Origin: DASRDS01 sp035652495
Lineage (GTDB): Bacteria; Gemmatimonadota; Gemmatimonadetes; Gemmatimonadales; Gemmatimonadaceae
DNA length: 64,000 nucleotides
Reading direction: 5' to 3'
NCBI GenBank assembly: GCA_035652495.1
Contig: DASRDS010000204.1
Location: 1 to 64,000, forward strand
The position numbers were made by a program, and so were the translations under genes. The notes under the pieces were generated by a model. It was not told the origin of the DNA. It did not search any database and saw nothing but the letters and a program-made list of their open reading frames with translations. Shown one piece after another: positions 1 to 11,576 of this stretch (the first letter of the stretch is position 1; each line of letters begins with the position of its first letter).

Positions 1-1
1 C

Positions 2-1678
2 CTCTTCGATCGGATCGATGTGCGGCCGTCCGCTCGGACCACGGTGCAGGTCAATGTCATCGCGGCGCGGTCCGGATTTCAGACGCCGAACACGTATGAC
101 CAGCAGGCGGCCGGACAGGATCAACGACAACGACAATGGACGTTCAACCTCGCCCCGTCCGTCACGCGGATCGTCGGCGCCCGTCTCGTCATCGAAGCCA
201 ACGGCTGGGCGAGACACGATGGCGTCGAGTACGACGCCAGCGCCAATCTCTTCGCCGACCAACCAGCCACGCTCGGACAACATCGCGAATTGACCAACGC
301 CGGAGCGAAGATCACCGGAGCGTATGCGGTCGGCGCGCACACGATCAAAGCCGGGCTGCAGCAGAGCACCACGTGGCTATCCGAGCAGTTCCAAACCGGC
401 CTCACCAGCGCGACGTTCAACACACCGTGTTTTTCCGTTGGTGGCGACCCCTCGTCCGACACGACGCTGCGCGATTCGAGCGACTGCGCGAGCCGCGGTC
501 TGGTGCCGAACGCAGACTTTCTGCCCGCGCTGCTCCCCTACGACCTCACGCGCGGTGGGTCGCTGTTCCGTTTCGACGGATCCACTCGAATCACGCAGTG
601 GGCAGGTTGGATTCAGGACTCGTGGCAGATTGGCTCGTGGAGCGCGATGGCCGGTGTGCGCGGCGACGTCTATGACGGCTTGAGCCATGCAACGGGTCTC
701 CAGCCACGACTCGGTCTCACCTATCGCGTCGATCGCACTGATACTGTTCTGCGAGCGGGATACGGACGGATCTTCCTGACGCCGTACAACGAGAACCTCG
801 TCCTTGCCAGTTCGACCGGCTCGGGCGGATTCGGCGGCGGCGTGCTCGGCAGCGTCGGCGGCGCACCGTTGATACCGGCGCGCCGCAACCAGTACGACGT
901 CGGCGTCAATCAGCAGGCGTGGCACGGCATCGCGATCGACGCCGATTATTTCTGGAAGGTCACAGACGGTGCGTACGATTTCGACGTCGTGTTGAACACG
1001 CCGCTCACGTTCCCCGTGCAGTTCCGCGAGTCGAAGATCGATGGCGGCCTCGTCCGTGTCACCCTTCCCGAGATGCACGGGTTCCGGGCGTACGCGACGC
1101 TCTCACATACGAGCGCGCGGTTGTTCGGGCCGGAACTCGGCGGGTTGCGTTTCAGCGCCGGCTACGCGCCGGTCGCACGGCCCGATCATGATGAGCCCTT
1201 TCAGCAAACGACGCACCTCGAGTACCACACGCGCCGGCTGCGCGGGCTCTGGGCTGGTTTGACGTGGCGGTACGACAGCGGGCTGGTCGCGGTCAGCGTG
1301 CCGACCTATGCCGACGCGCTGCAGTTGACCGGAGACGAGCAGGCCGCGATGGGACTGTACTGCGGGAGCACGTTCGCCACGCTCACTCAACCGATTCGCA
1401 GCTGCACGGCGCCGGTGTTCGGGGCTACGCGCATTCGCATCCCGGCGCCAGGCACTGAGGACGATGACACGAATCCCCCGCGCATTGCGCCACACCACCT
1501 GTTCGATGTCGGCTCCGGGTTCGACGCGCTGACGGCCGGCCGGGTGCGGCTACGCGCGCGAGTCAGCATCGTCAATCTGTTCGACAGCGTCGCGTTATAC
1601 AACTTCCTCTCGACGTTTTCGGGAACGCATTTCGTCACGCCTCGGTCGGTCCAAGCCGAATTCACGCTTCAGTTCTGA
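2..1678 (+). CDS. TonB-dependent receptor, C-terminal part (5' end outside window)
   Basis: The frame is open from the first bases, so the gene begins upstream and only about 558 residues of the outer-membrane barrel are visible. It aligns along its whole length with the complete receptor encoded at 4002-6500 on the other strand: both have PNTYDQ early, a PYNENL segment, a YCGS...C loop, and end NFLSTFSGTHFVTPR followed by a terminal Phe. The conserved cysteine pair in the late loop suggests a surface disulfide. Such Oar-like receptors take up or export substrates through TonB coupling; the substrate is unknown. The adjacent metal ATPase suggests a metal chelate, but that is inference. Confidence 0.85.
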   Translation, partial: LFDRIDVRPSARTTVQVNVIAARSGFQTPNTYDQQAAGQDQRQRQWTFNLAPSVTRIVGARLVIEANGWARHDGVEYDASANLFADQPATLGQHRELTNAGAKITGAYAVGAHTIKAGLQQSTTWLSEQFQTGLTSATFNTPCFSVGGDPSSDTTLRDSSDCASRGLVPNADFLPALLPYDLTRGGSLFRFDGSTRITQWAGWIQDSWQIGSWSAMAGVRGDVYDGLSHATGLQPRLGLTYRVDRTDTVLRAGYGRIFLTPYNENLVLASSTGSGGFGGGVLGSVGGAPLIPARRNQYDVGVNQQAWHGIAIDADYFWKVTDGAYDFDVVLNTPLTFPVQFRESKIDGGLVRVTLPEMHGFRAYATLSHTSARLFGPELGGLRFSAGYAPVARPDHDEPFQQTTHLEYHTRRLRGLWAGLTWRYDSGLVAVSVPTYADALQLTGDEQAAMGLYCGSTFATLTQPIRSCTAPVFGATRIRIPAPGTEDDDTNPPRIAPHHLFDVGSGFDALTAGRVRLRARVSIVNLFDSVALYNFLSTFSGTHFVTPRSVQAEFTLQF

Positions 1679-1818
1679 CGCGCTCCGTAGCGCCGTCCAT
1701 CGCGGCTAAGTGACCGCCGACTCCAGCTTGCGAACCACCCGTTTGAAAGGGCGCGCGTCGAGCGGGCACACACAGTAGCGTCTGTCACCCGGACTGGTGT
1801 GTCGCGGTCGCGGACATC

Positions 1819-1988
1819 ATGCGCGCCACGAACTTCCCGAGATCGATCGGCACAGAGACGACCGTTCACTTCTGGCTGTTCCTCGTCCTGCTCGTCGCTC
1901 TCGTCTTCGGGCTTGTGCGATGGATGTGGCAACACTCCCGAGTGCCTTCACCCCACACGATGCTTCCGCATCAGCATGAGGACCGAAG

Positions 1989-1992
<4 letters not shown>
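1819..1992 (+). CDS. Small single-pass membrane protein (57 aa) with WMWQHS motif
   Basis: ATG at 1819 gives a 57-residue protein with a short polar N-terminus, one hydrophobic helix (FWLFLVLLVALVFGLV) and the tail RWMWQHSRV followed by a His-rich end (LPHQHEDRR). Its stop overlaps the start of the P-type ATPase by an ATGA junction (1989-1992), so the two are probably translationally coupled and the peptide may be an accessory subunit or metal-binding partner of the pump. Two other small proteins in this window (18562-18732 and 20391-20615) have the same design and motif. No named family is recognised. Confidence 0.65.
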
Positions 1993-3911
<1,919 letters not shown>

Positions 3912-3949
3912 CGATCGACGAGGCATGTCGCCGCGACGAGCGCGGGATG

Positions 3950-3985
3950 ATCGGCACATCTCGCGCGGCCGCGAAATGTGCCGAT
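3950..3985. terminator. Strong hairpin between convergent genes
   Basis: A 10-bp stem (ATCGGCACAT/ATGTGCCGAT) encloses a second 5-bp stem (TCGCG/CGCGA) around a CGGC loop, with one opposed C/A. It sits between the stop of the P-type ATPase (3911) and the stop of the leftward receptor gene (4002). It probably ends transcription from both sides. There is no clear T-tract. Confidence 0.6.
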
Positions 3986-4001
3986 GCAGAAGGTCGCGCC
4001 G

Positions 4002-6500
4002 TTAGAAATTCACGCCGATGCTGACCTGGTACGCTCGCGGCGTCACGAAGTGCGTGCCGCTGAACGTCGACAGGAAGTTGTACAGCGCCTCCTTGTTCGT
4101 CAGGTTGATCACGCTGAATCGCAGCTTCACCTTCGCCCGCCCGCCGCTGGCAAACAAGTTGTCGACGCCCAGTCCGAGGTCGAAGAGGTGGCGCGGCGCG
4201 ACGCGCGGCGGGTTGGTCACGTCGTCTTCCGTCCCCTCCGCGGGGATGACGAGTCGTGTCGCGCCGTAGTTGCTCGTCGTGCACTGCGCGCTCGTCAACG
4301 GATTTCCGAGGGACGCCATGGCGCTGCCACAGTAAAAGCCGATCGCGGTTTGTTGATCGGCGGTCAATCCGAGCGCGTCTTCAAGGCTGCCGACCGAGCC
4401 GGCGACGAGACCCGAGTCGTATCGCCAGGACAGCGCCGCCCAGGCGCCGGTCTTCTTCTCGAAGACGTACTGCAGGTTGGTCGTCGAGTTGAAGGCCTGG
4501 TCGTGGTCGATCCGGAAGTCGCCGCCCGGCTGCTCCAGCAACACGCCACCGACGCCCGGGGGCGAGAAGATCGCGTTGGTGTGCGCCATGACGACGAACG
4601 CGCTGAACCCGCCGTGCTCGACCAGGTCGATGCGGCCGGTGAAGCCGTTGATTCGGGAGTGATCCCACGCCACCGGAAACACGATCGGCGTGTTGAACAG
4701 CACGTTGAAGTCGTAGCCGTTCTGGGTGTGCTTGTTGAAGTAGCCGAAATCGGCGACGACCCACCTGCCGAAGCCCTGCTGAATCCCGATTTCTCCCTGG
4801 TCGCGGATGCCGGGCGGCGGCGGGTTGCCGCTGCCCACCAGTGCGGCGGCGCCGCCGAAGCCGCTCGACAGCAGCAGGTTCTCGTTGTAGGGCGTTTCCA
4901 TGGTGCGGCCGTACGAGGCGCGCAGCACCGTGTTGCTCCCGGGCACGGCGTACGAAATCCCCAGGCGCGGCTGCAGTTCCGTCTTCTCCGTCAGACCGTC
5001 GTAGTGATCCAGCCGCAGACCGATCTTGATCGTCGCATCGCCCGCCTTGATGTCGTCCTGCGCGTACGCGGCCTGCTGCTTGATCGTGGCCGCGCCGTTG
5101 AACACAAAAGGATGCCCACCGTTGGTCAGGTCGTAGGGTGCAAAGGTCGGATCGAAGTTGCCGTACTCGTCCTGCCACGTCGGGTCGGTGGGGTCGGTAA
5201 TGCCGAGCGTGAAGTTCTCGTTCAGCTTCGTCGCGCTGACGGTGCCGCCCACCTTCACGTTGTGGGCGCCTGACGAGTACGCGACATCGACCTTCGCGCC
5301 GTAATTGGTGAGCGTGCGATCCTGCGACACGGTTGCCGGCGTATCGGCGAACGGATCGGCGCTGGGCAAATATGTGATGTGATCGTGCCGGACGAAGCCG
5401 TTCGCCGTGAACAGCGTCTTCGATCCGATCACGCGCGAATAGCCTGGCGCGATGTTGTACGTGTCGATGTTCTGGTGCTGGGTTTGCGCGATCTGATCGT
5501 AGGTGTTCGGCACGTCGAACGACGACCGGCCGTACTGCAGATTGAGGTGAATCGTGTCCGCGTCGCTCGGATGCAGATCGACGCGGTCGAAGACCGACTG
5601 ATGGTCGCCGCGGTCATGTAACGCCTCGAATTCAGGTGGATCGAGATAGCGATCCGTCCGCAGGCCGCTGACGGACAGGAAATTGCCGGCCGTATGGCTG
5701 CCGACGCCGAAGTTGAAGTCGCCGCTCGGCGAGTTGAACGATCCATAGTCGAACGACGCCGATCCCGACGGCTTCGAATCGAGTCCCGACTTGGTCACGA
5801 TGTGGACGACGAGACTGCTCTTGTCGCCGTACTCGGCCGGCGCGACGCCGGTGATCACTTCCATCGACTGCACGGCATCGGGCGAAATCTGGTTCGAATA
5901 GATGCGGCTTTGCTGGTCCGTCACCGGCTGGTTGTCGATCGAGAACTGCGTCTGCGCGTGGTCGCCGATCGGATGGAAGAACCCGTTCGAGTCGGCGACG
6001 ACGCCGGGTGACGCGAGGGTAATGACCTGGTTCAAGCCCGCTGCCGTTTCGATGGGCATCTTGTCGATCCGCGAGGTGTCGATGTCGGTGTGGGCCGTCG
6101 GATCCCGCTCGAGGAGATCCTCGGCGTGGCCGACGACTGACACCGCCTCGGTCACGCCCAACTCCAGTTTGACGTCAACCTGGATCGGCACACCCGACCG
6201 CACGTCGATGTCGCGGTCGATGGACTTGAAGCCCTGCGCCTCGATCGTCAGGTGGTACGGGTTCGGCGGCAGATTGTGGAATACGAACTTGCCGGAGGCG
6301 TCCGTCACAGCGGTGCGCGCCAGACCCGACACGGGATTGCTGATCTTGACTTCGACCGACTGCATCACGCCGCCGCTCGGGTCGGTGATGGTCCCCTGGA
6401 CGGTTCCCGCGCCGCCCAATTCCTGCGCCCGCAACAGCGGTGCAATCGAGAGAATCGCCGTGAGAAGCAGGAGACAGACTTGACGAACAGACGCACTCAT
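4002..6500 (-). CDS. TonB-dependent receptor with carboxypeptidase-regulatory N-terminal domain
   Basis: 832 residues, complete. A signal peptide (LLLLTAILSIAPLLRAQ) is followed by a CarboxypepD_reg-like beta-sandwich (about 30-115, with GTITDPSGGVM), a plug domain (about 120-260, with FSIDNQPVTDQQ and YGDKSSLVVHIVTKSG) and a long barrel ending in Phe. This is the Oar/CirA-like architecture abundant in Acidobacteriota. It is a clear paralogue of the truncated receptor at 2-1678. It is transcribed divergently from the sensor kinase at 6760, so the roughly 260-bp region between them should hold both promoters. Substrate unknown; the surrounding genes suggest metal or chelate transport. Confidence 0.9.
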   Translation of the reverse strand: MSASVRQVCLLLLTAILSIAPLLRAQELGGAGTVQGTITDPSGGVMQSVEVKISNPVSGLARTAVTDASGKFVFHNLPPNPYHLTIEAQGFKSIDRDIDVRSGVPIQVDVKLELGVTEAVSVVGHAEDLLERDPTAHTDIDTSRIDKMPIETAAGLNQVITLASPGVVADSNGFFHPIGDHAQTQFSIDNQPVTDQQSRIYSNQISPDAVQSMEVITGVAPAEYGDKSSLVVHIVTKSGLDSKPSGSASFDYGSFNSPSGDFNFGVGSHTAGNFLSVSGLRTDRYLDPPEFEALHDRGDHQSVFDRVDLHPSDADTIHLNLQYGRSSFDVPNTYDQIAQTQHQNIDTYNIAPGYSRVIGSKTLFTANGFVRHDHITYLPSADPFADTPATVSQDRTLTNYGAKVDVAYSSGAHNVKVGGTVSATKLNENFTLGITDPTDPTWQDEYGNFDPTFAPYDLTNGGHPFVFNGAATIKQQAAYAQDDIKAGDATIKIGLRLDHYDGLTEKTELQPRLGISYAVPGSNTVLRASYGRTMETPYNENLLLSSGFGGAAALVGSGNPPPPGIRDQGEIGIQQGFGRWVVADFGYFNKHTQNGYDFNVLFNTPIVFPVAWDHSRINGFTGRIDLVEHGGFSAFVVMAHTNAIFSPPGVGGVLLEQPGGDFRIDHDQAFNSTTNLQYVFEKKTGAWAALSWRYDSGLVAGSVGSLEDALGLTADQQTAIGFYCGSAMASLGNPLTSAQCTTSNYGATRLVIPAEGTEDDVTNPPRVAPRHLFDLGLGVDNLFASGGRAKVKLRFSVINLTNKEALYNFLSTFSGTHFVTPRAYQVSIGVNF

Positions 6501-6759
6501 AACACCTCTTTTCTCCAGAAACGGCTGAAGAAACCAGGTGCGACGCTAGCAAGGGTTCAACGTGCGCGCGAGCGAAACACCACGAACGGTCGAAATGAAA
6601 GCACGACCGCTGGACACCGTGTCATGGACGGCAACTGAGCCCCTTTTCGAGCGTCATACCATTGGTGCGCTCGGATCGGCCATTCAGCGCGTGGAGTCAA
6701 CTGGTTTATCGTTTTCTATTTCCACGCGGACCGCGACAGCGTACGGTGACACGCGAACG

Positions 6760-8664
6760 ATGAGCGAATTGCTCAACCTCGTTGGTCTGGGCGCAGGCGC
6801 CGTGCTCTACGCCATGCTGCTGGCGATGGTCCTTCGGCGCGACCGCCGGCCGGGTCTCGGCCGCCGGGTGGATCCGCTGCTGCTGACGACCGCCGTCCTC
6901 GGTCTGGTGTGGAACCTGTGCGCGCTGCCCGCCTACGAGTTGTCGCGGCTCGGCGTTCGCGCGTTTCTCGACCCGTTGGCGGTCATCGGCTTCGCCGCGC
7001 TTGGCTTCCTTCCCGCTGTCGTCGTGCTGTCGGTGCTGCGCGACGGACACGATCGGATCGAATCGAGCCCACGGTGGTTCGTCGCCGCGGCGGCGACGAC
7101 CATCAGCGCGCTTGCCGCGCTCTTGCATGTCCGTGCGGCGGCCCTGGGTCTCGCCGTGCCCTCGGCGCTCGGGATGCAGTTGCTCACGTACGGGTACGTG
7201 TTTCTCGCGGTCCCGGTCGCGATCGTCACGCGACATCAACCGGGTGCGCGTCGCGCACTGTGGATCGCGGCGCTCTCGATCTTCGCGGTCTCGGCGCTGC
7301 ATCTCAGTCAGGCGCATCGAGCCGATGGGGCATGGCCAATCGAGTTGCTCGGCCACCACGCGTCCGTGCCGCTCGCACTCGCCATCCTGTACCAGGACTA
7401 TCCGTTCGCCCTCGCCGACCTGTTCCTGAAACGCGCGCTGACGCTCCTGGTGCTAATCACCGTGGCCTTCCTCAGCGTCACCGGCTTCCACAGCGCGGCG
7501 ATGACCGGATCGGTCGGCGGCCCTCGGGAAGTCGGCAGCCTCGTGATTCTCTGGGTCGCAACGGCCGTCTCGTTCCCGCGGCTTCAAGCGGCGATCGGAT
7601 GGTTCGTTGACGCCGTCGTGCTCCACCGTCCCGACTACGACACGGTCATCACGCGGATCGCTCGCCGTTCCCGGGAGGAAGTCGAGGTGACATCACTGCT
7701 CGATCGCGCCTGCGAGCAGCTCGCGCCTGCGCTGAGCGCCCAAACGGTTGGCTGGGACGAGATTCCCGGCGACGCGAGCCCGCCTCGTGTTGAGCCGACG
7801 AGGCTCTCCGCGTCGATTGTCATTCCGGCGACGGAAACGCCGCAATATGTGCTCCGCGTCGGCGACTTGACGGGCGGACGTCGGCTGCTGTCCGGCGACC
7901 ATGCAGCGTTGCAGTCGATCGCGGCGATCCTGGGCCGGCGGATCGACGCGATCCGCCTCACGCACGAGCGGCATGCGCGTCAGATGCGGGAACAGGAGAT
8001 GTCCAAGCTCGCGACCGAGGCCGAGTTGCGGGCGTTGCGCTCGCAGATCAACCCGCACTTCCTGTTCAATGCACTGACCACGATCGGGTATCTGATTCAG
8101 ACGGCCCCCGATCGCGCGCTCGAGACGCTGATGCGGCTCACGTCGCTGCTCCGCGGTGTCTTGCGATCGGACGGCGAGTTCACCACGCTCGGCGCCGAGC
8201 TCGCGCTGATCGAGTCGTACCTCGACATCGAGCGAGTGCGCTTCGAGCAACGGCTCGTCGTTCACATCGACGTGCCGCCCGCCGTGAGACATCTGCAGGT
8301 GCCGCCGCTGCTCCTGCAGCCAATCGTCGAAAACGCCGTGAAACACGGCCTCGCGCCGAAGGTCGACGGCGGCAGCGTCGAGATCGTCGCGCGCGTGGAC
8401 ACCATCGGGCGCCGTTCCGTGCTGACCGTAACGGTCCGCGACACCGGCATGGGCGCCACCCAGGCCGAGCTGAAGCGGGGACGCGCTCAGGGCGTGGGTC
8501 TCGACAACATCGAGAGGCGACTGGCCGCCTGCTACGGCGCCTCCGCCGCGTTGTCCATCGTCACGGCGCGCGGCCACGGCACCACGGTCGAAATCCGGAT
8601 CCCGGCGAATGGGGAAACAAACGGGCGTGTCCTCCCGATCGCAAAGGGTCGCCATATCTCATGA
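6760..8664 (+). CDS. LytS-type membrane sensor histidine kinase
   Basis: From ATG 6760 the protein is 634 residues: roughly the first 250 form about eight transmembrane helices, followed by a divergent GAF-like linker, a short coiled segment, then a His_kinase/HATPase pair. The phospho-acceptor is His433 in the motif QINPHFLFNAL, and the ATP lid region shows PIVENAVKHGL and VRDTGMG. This is the kinase architecture of the LytS/YehU group. The frame is open further upstream (to 6562), but that stretch is polar and the chosen start gives a membrane protein from residue 1. It overlaps the response-regulator gene by four bases. Confidence 0.88.
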   Translation: MSELLNLVGLGAGAVLYAMLLAMVLRRDRRPGLGRRVDPLLLTTAVLGLVWNLCALPAYELSRLGVRAFLDPLAVIGFAALGFLPAVVVLSVLRDGHDRIESSPRWFVAAAATTISALAALLHVRAAALGLAVPSALGMQLLTYGYVFLAVPVAIVTRHQPGARRALWIAALSIFAVSALHLSQAHRADGAWPIELLGHHASVPLALAILYQDYPFALADLFLKRALTLLVLITVAFLSVTGFHSAAMTGSVGGPREVGSLVILWVATAVSFPRLQAAIGWFVDAVVLHRPDYDTVITRIARRSREEVEVTSLLDRACEQLAPALSAQTVGWDEIPGDASPPRVEPTRLSASIVIPATETPQYVLRVGDLTGGRRLLSGDHAALQSIAAILGRRIDAIRLTHERHARQMREQEMSKLATEAELRALRSQINPHFLFNALTTIGYLIQTAPDRALETLMRLTSLLRGVLRSDGEFTTLGAELALIESYLDIERVRFEQRLVVHIDVPPAVRHLQVPPLLLQPIVENAVKHGLAPKVDGGSVEIVARVDTIGRRSVLTVTVRDTGMGATQAELKRGRAQGVGLDNIERRLAACYGASAALSIVTARGHGTTVEIRIPANGETNGRVLPIAKGRHIS

Positions 8665-9443
8665 CGGCGCGCCTGCGCGTGGTCATCGCGGACGACGAGC
8701 GGCCGGCTCGCTCATTCCTCGCCGCCCTGCTCCGCTCGTTCGACGACGTGGTGATCGTCGCCGAGGCAACGACCGGCAAAGAGGCTGTCCAAGCCATCGA
8801 ACGGGAGCATCCGGATCTCGCGCTGTTGGATCTGCACATGCCGGAGCTCGACGGAATCGGCGTCGTGCGAATGCTCAAGAAATCCGCGATGCCGCTGATC
8901 GCGTTCGTCACCGCGTACGACGAGTACGCCGTGCGCGCGTTCGAGGTCAACGCCATCGACTACCTGCTGAAGCCCGTCGAGAAGGCGCGGCTGCGCGAAG
9001 CGATCAATCGCGCGCAGGAGCGAATCGAGCACTCCGAGATCGCGGCAGAACAGAGCGAGCGCCTGCGCACCGCGGTCGTGGCGTACGAGTCGACCAATTC
9101 GGCGCCCGCGCTCGAGCGTATTCCGGTCCGAAAGCGCGACGAAGTACTGCTCGTGCCGGTCTCACAGATCGCGTCCATCGTGGCCGATGGCCAATTGCTG
9201 TACCTCACGACCGTCAAGGGCGAAAGGCATTCGATTACGTATCGGCTGAAAGATCTCGAGTTGCGCCTCGCGCCGGGCCAATTCGTCCGCCTCGGGCGCG
9301 GTACGCTCGCCAACGTCGACTGCATCGTGAAGATCAACTCGATGCCCGGCGGCACGCATGTCGCCGTCCTGACGAACGGACAAAAGCTGCAAGTCAGCCG
9401 GCTTCAGTCACGAGTGATCCGCGATCGGCTGCTGAAGCTGTAG
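8661..9443 (+). CDS. LytTR-family response regulator
   Basis: 260 residues. The receiver domain (about 5-115) has the acidic pair DD at 11-12, phospho-acceptor Asp57 in LLDLHMP and Lys104 in DYLLKPVEK. The C-terminal part (about 155-260, RIPVRKRDEVLLVP... to VSRLQSRVIRDRL) is a LytTR DNA-binding domain. It is co-translated with the kinase just upstream through an ATGA overlap, so the two form a cognate pair. Targets are unknown; the neighbouring receptor, barrel protein or metal genes are candidates. Confidence 0.92.
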   Translation: MTARLRVVIADDERPARSFLAALLRSFDDVVIVAEATTGKEAVQAIEREHPDLALLDLHMPELDGIGVVRMLKKSAMPLIAFVTAYDEYAVRAFEVNAIDYLLKPVEKARLREAINRAQERIEHSEIAAEQSERLRTAVVAYESTNSAPALERIPVRKRDEVLLVPVSQIASIVADGQLLYLTTVKGERHSITYRLKDLELRLAPGQFVRLGRGTLANVDCIVKINSMPGGTHVAVLTNGQKLQVSRLQSRVIRDRLLKL

Positions 9444-9447
9444 CTGG

Positions 9448-9951
9448 TTACTTCGCGAGCAGAATGCCGATCGCGATGCCGACGCCGCGGTGCTGCCCCC
9501 CATCCTTCCACGTGATGTCGTATCCCGGCTCGACGTACCACCCGATGGTGCGCCTCGGCCAGAACATGAGATCGAGCACCGCCTCGACACCCCAGAAGGT
9601 GCCGGCGTCCGGACCGGACGCATGAACGATCTCGGGCCCGGCCCCGATCATCACCTCGAATGTCCGCGACGGCTGCCACGGCTTCTTGAACAGCACATCG
9701 ATAGGCGTCTCCACGGCGCTCCCGGTGGCCAATGCGGTCGCACCGACCTCCAGTTCGAGCCAGTGCTCGATAGGCGTGACCTCGAACGCGACGGTGGCAC
9801 CCTGGTGCAGCGCCTCGCCTTTCTCCCAGTCACCGGCCGCCCCAATCTCGAACACGATCGAATGATCCTCGGCCTCCTGCGCCGACGCGACGGCCGCGTC
9901 GCACACGATGGCGAGCGATACGATCAGGCACACGCGTAGGCTGCTCTGCAC
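9448..9951 (-). CDS. Small outer-membrane beta-barrel-like exported protein
   Basis: A GTG at 9951 preceded by GGAGG gives 167 residues with a clean signal peptide ending ASAQ; a longer reading from 10053 would place the signal peptide internally. The mature part alternates hydrophobic and polar residues in strands (HSIVFEIGAAGDWEKGE, GWYVEPGYDITWKDGG, GVGIAIGILL) and resembles small outer-membrane barrels. It is the last gene of a leftward operon running from 11383. Its stop lies four bases from the end of the response-regulator gene on the other strand. Confidence 0.7.
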   Translation of the reverse strand: MQSSLRVCLIVSLAIVCDAAVASAQEAEDHSIVFEIGAAGDWEKGEALHQGATVAFEVTPIEHWLELEVGATALATGSAVETPIDVLFKKPWQPSRTFEVMIGAGPEIVHASGPDAGTFWGVEAVLDLMFWPRRTIGWYVEPGYDITWKDGGQHRGVGIAIGILLAK

Positions 9952-9997
9952 ACTGCCTCCTTGAACGATGAACCGAGAATGGCGCAGTGAGTGGCGA

Positions 9998-10294
9998 CTA
10001 CAACGAACGCGGCGGGCGATCGAAGGACGGAGGATCTCCGGCGAGGCAGACAAGCCGTGGGACCACGGGCGCGAGCACGACCCGAGCGCGATGCCGCACG
10101 GACGTGACGTCGCGGGCGAGGAAGAACGCGTTCAAACACAGGCCGCACGCGGCCGTCGATCCGCCTGTGTCAGCGCCCGTCCACGACGCGTCGGAGTGGA
10201 CCGGATTGCTGCAGCCATCCGGACATGCGACGACGTCCATCGCCGGAAGCACGGCGACGAGCGCGACGAGGAGGACCGCCAAGGCGGTTCGCAT
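9998..10294 (-). CDS. Small exported Cys-motif protein (98 aa)
   Basis: The start codon follows the creatininase stop directly (TAGATG), so translation is coupled. A signal-like hydrophobic segment (ALAVLLVALVAVLPAM) precedes two cysteine pairs, CPDGC and CGLC, the latter in AACGLCLNAFFLARDV. The protein ends in a basic, proline-rich tail. No family is recognised. Paired cysteines in an exported protein within a metal-homeostasis region fit metal binding or redox roles, which is inference. Confidence 0.6.
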   Translation of the reverse strand: MRTALAVLLVALVAVLPAMDVVACPDGCSNPVHSDASWTGADTGGSTAACGLCLNAFFLARDVTSVRHRARVVLAPVVPRLVCLAGDPPSFDRPPRSL

Positions 10295-11176
10295 CTACTG
10301 TGGCGGCGTGGCTAGCGTCTTCGGCTGGAGCAACTGCTTGATCTGACGAACGGCATAGTCGACTTTCATCTCGAACAGCCGCTTGCCCAGCTCCGCGGAT
10401 GACTTTCGGGCATCGCCGGTAATCCCATTATTGATCGTGCGCACGGGACGTTGTCCCTCCGCGGGAACCGGATCGCCGACCGCGGTTGGAACCAACTCCT
10501 TACGAACCCACCGCTGCGATCCTTCGAGATAGAGCATCTCCGACGTATCCGGGATGCCGGCGTGCGCGCTATTCGGATACCCGTGTTCCGCCAGCCACTT
10601 GTCGAAGTCGCCGTTGGCCTTGCCGTAGACCTCGTCGCAGAACACGACGCGAATGCCCTGCGAGGCGTATTTCGCGTCGAGCTTTTTTGCGACCTCGCCC
10701 AGTTCCCGTTGACCACCGCCGTGGTCGCCCATCAACACGACGTTTCTGAATCCGCTCGTAATCAACTGCTCGGCAATCCGTTCGTTGACCGCGGCGAAGA
10801 GCTCCGGCGTCAGGCCGATCGTCCCCGGCAGGTCGGCACTCGCGTTGTTGGGCGAAAACGGCAACACCGGCGCGGCGATGGCGTTTCCGAGCTTCAGGGC
10901 GATCGCGCGCACGGTCGCGCGGGCCATCAGCGTGTGGCCGCCGTTGACGTTCTGCGGTCCGCGCTGCTCGGTTCCGCCGTTGTACACCAGCGCCGTCGTG
11001 CGCCCGGACGCCAGCGCCGCTTTCACCTCCGGCCACGTCATCATCTCGAAATCGATCAGCGGCGGCGTCGCCGCGCGCATCTGAACGGTGGGCGAGACGT
11101 TCGGCGAGCGTTGAGCCGAGGCGCCGGCTGCACAGAAGAAGACGACCGGCGCGACTGCGAGCAGGCTTCGAACCAT
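10295..11176 (-). CDS. Exported creatininase-family amidohydrolase
   Basis: 293 residues with a signal peptide (VAPVVFFCAAGASAQ). The body shows the creatininase fold signatures: an early acidic/His metal cluster (YNGGTEQRGPQNVNGGHT), the MGDHGGGQ motif, and a late DTSEMLYL stretch. Members hydrolyse amide bonds in creatinine-like or formamide compounds with two metal ions. Exported versions are common in Acidobacteriota and their substrates are not known. It lies between a DUF2934 gene (gap of three bases) and a small Cys protein (directly abutting). Confidence 0.82.
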   Translation of the reverse strand: MVRSLLAVAPVVFFCAAGASAQRSPNVSPTVQMRAATPPLIDFEMMTWPEVKAALASGRTTALVYNGGTEQRGPQNVNGGHTLMARATVRAIALKLGNAIAAPVLPFSPNNASADLPGTIGLTPELFAAVNERIAEQLITSGFRNVVLMGDHGGGQRELGEVAKKLDAKYASQGIRVVFCDEVYGKANGDFDKWLAEHGYPNSAHAGIPDTSEMLYLEGSQRWVRKELVPTAVGDPVPAEGQRPVRTINNGITGDARKSSAELGKRLFEMKVDYAVRQIKQLLQPKTLATPPQ

Positions 11177-11179
11177 GAT

Positions 11180-11383
11180 TCACCTCGAGAAACGGCGCTC
11201 GCAGGCACGGAGCACGACGCGCGCCGCGCGGCTCAGGAGCTGCTGCTCCGCCTCGAACCAGAACTGCGTGCGCGGACCTGGCGGGCAGCCGCGGCGGTAG
11301 TACAACTCCTGCGCCCGGCGCGCGATCTGTTCATATGTTGGGAACGGATTGGTCCGGCCCCACAACTGTGTCGGTGCAGACAC
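11180..11383 (-). CDS. DUF2934-like small protein
   Basis: A GTG at 11383 preceded by GAGGAGG gives 67 residues. The core TYEQIARRAQELYYRRG followed by G-P-R-T-Q-F-W-FEAEQQLL matches the DUF2934 pattern (I..RAyelw..rG.p.G...W..Ae..l). Function of the family is unknown. The gene leads the operon with the creatininase, the small Cys protein and the barrel protein. The frame extends upstream to 11491, but that extension lacks a ribosome-binding site and reads as low-complexity. Confidence 0.65.
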   Translation of the reverse strand: MSAPTQLWGRTNPFPTYEQIARRAQELYYRRGCPPGPRTQFWFEAEQQLLSRAARVVLRACERRFSR

Positions 11384-11576
11384 GCGTCCTCCTCGTCCTG
11401 CGCGGTCGACGTTAACCAACGATGGTGTGCGCGTGCGAGCGCAACATGACGAGCTGCCGGAATCGAGCATCGACCGAGCGGCTGGCCACAACGAATAGCC
11501 GCAGCTCTTTCGTTGCGGCCGACCTCTCGTTCGAAACGACTTGCGACGACGTGTTCCCCTCTAGCCTCGGACACAA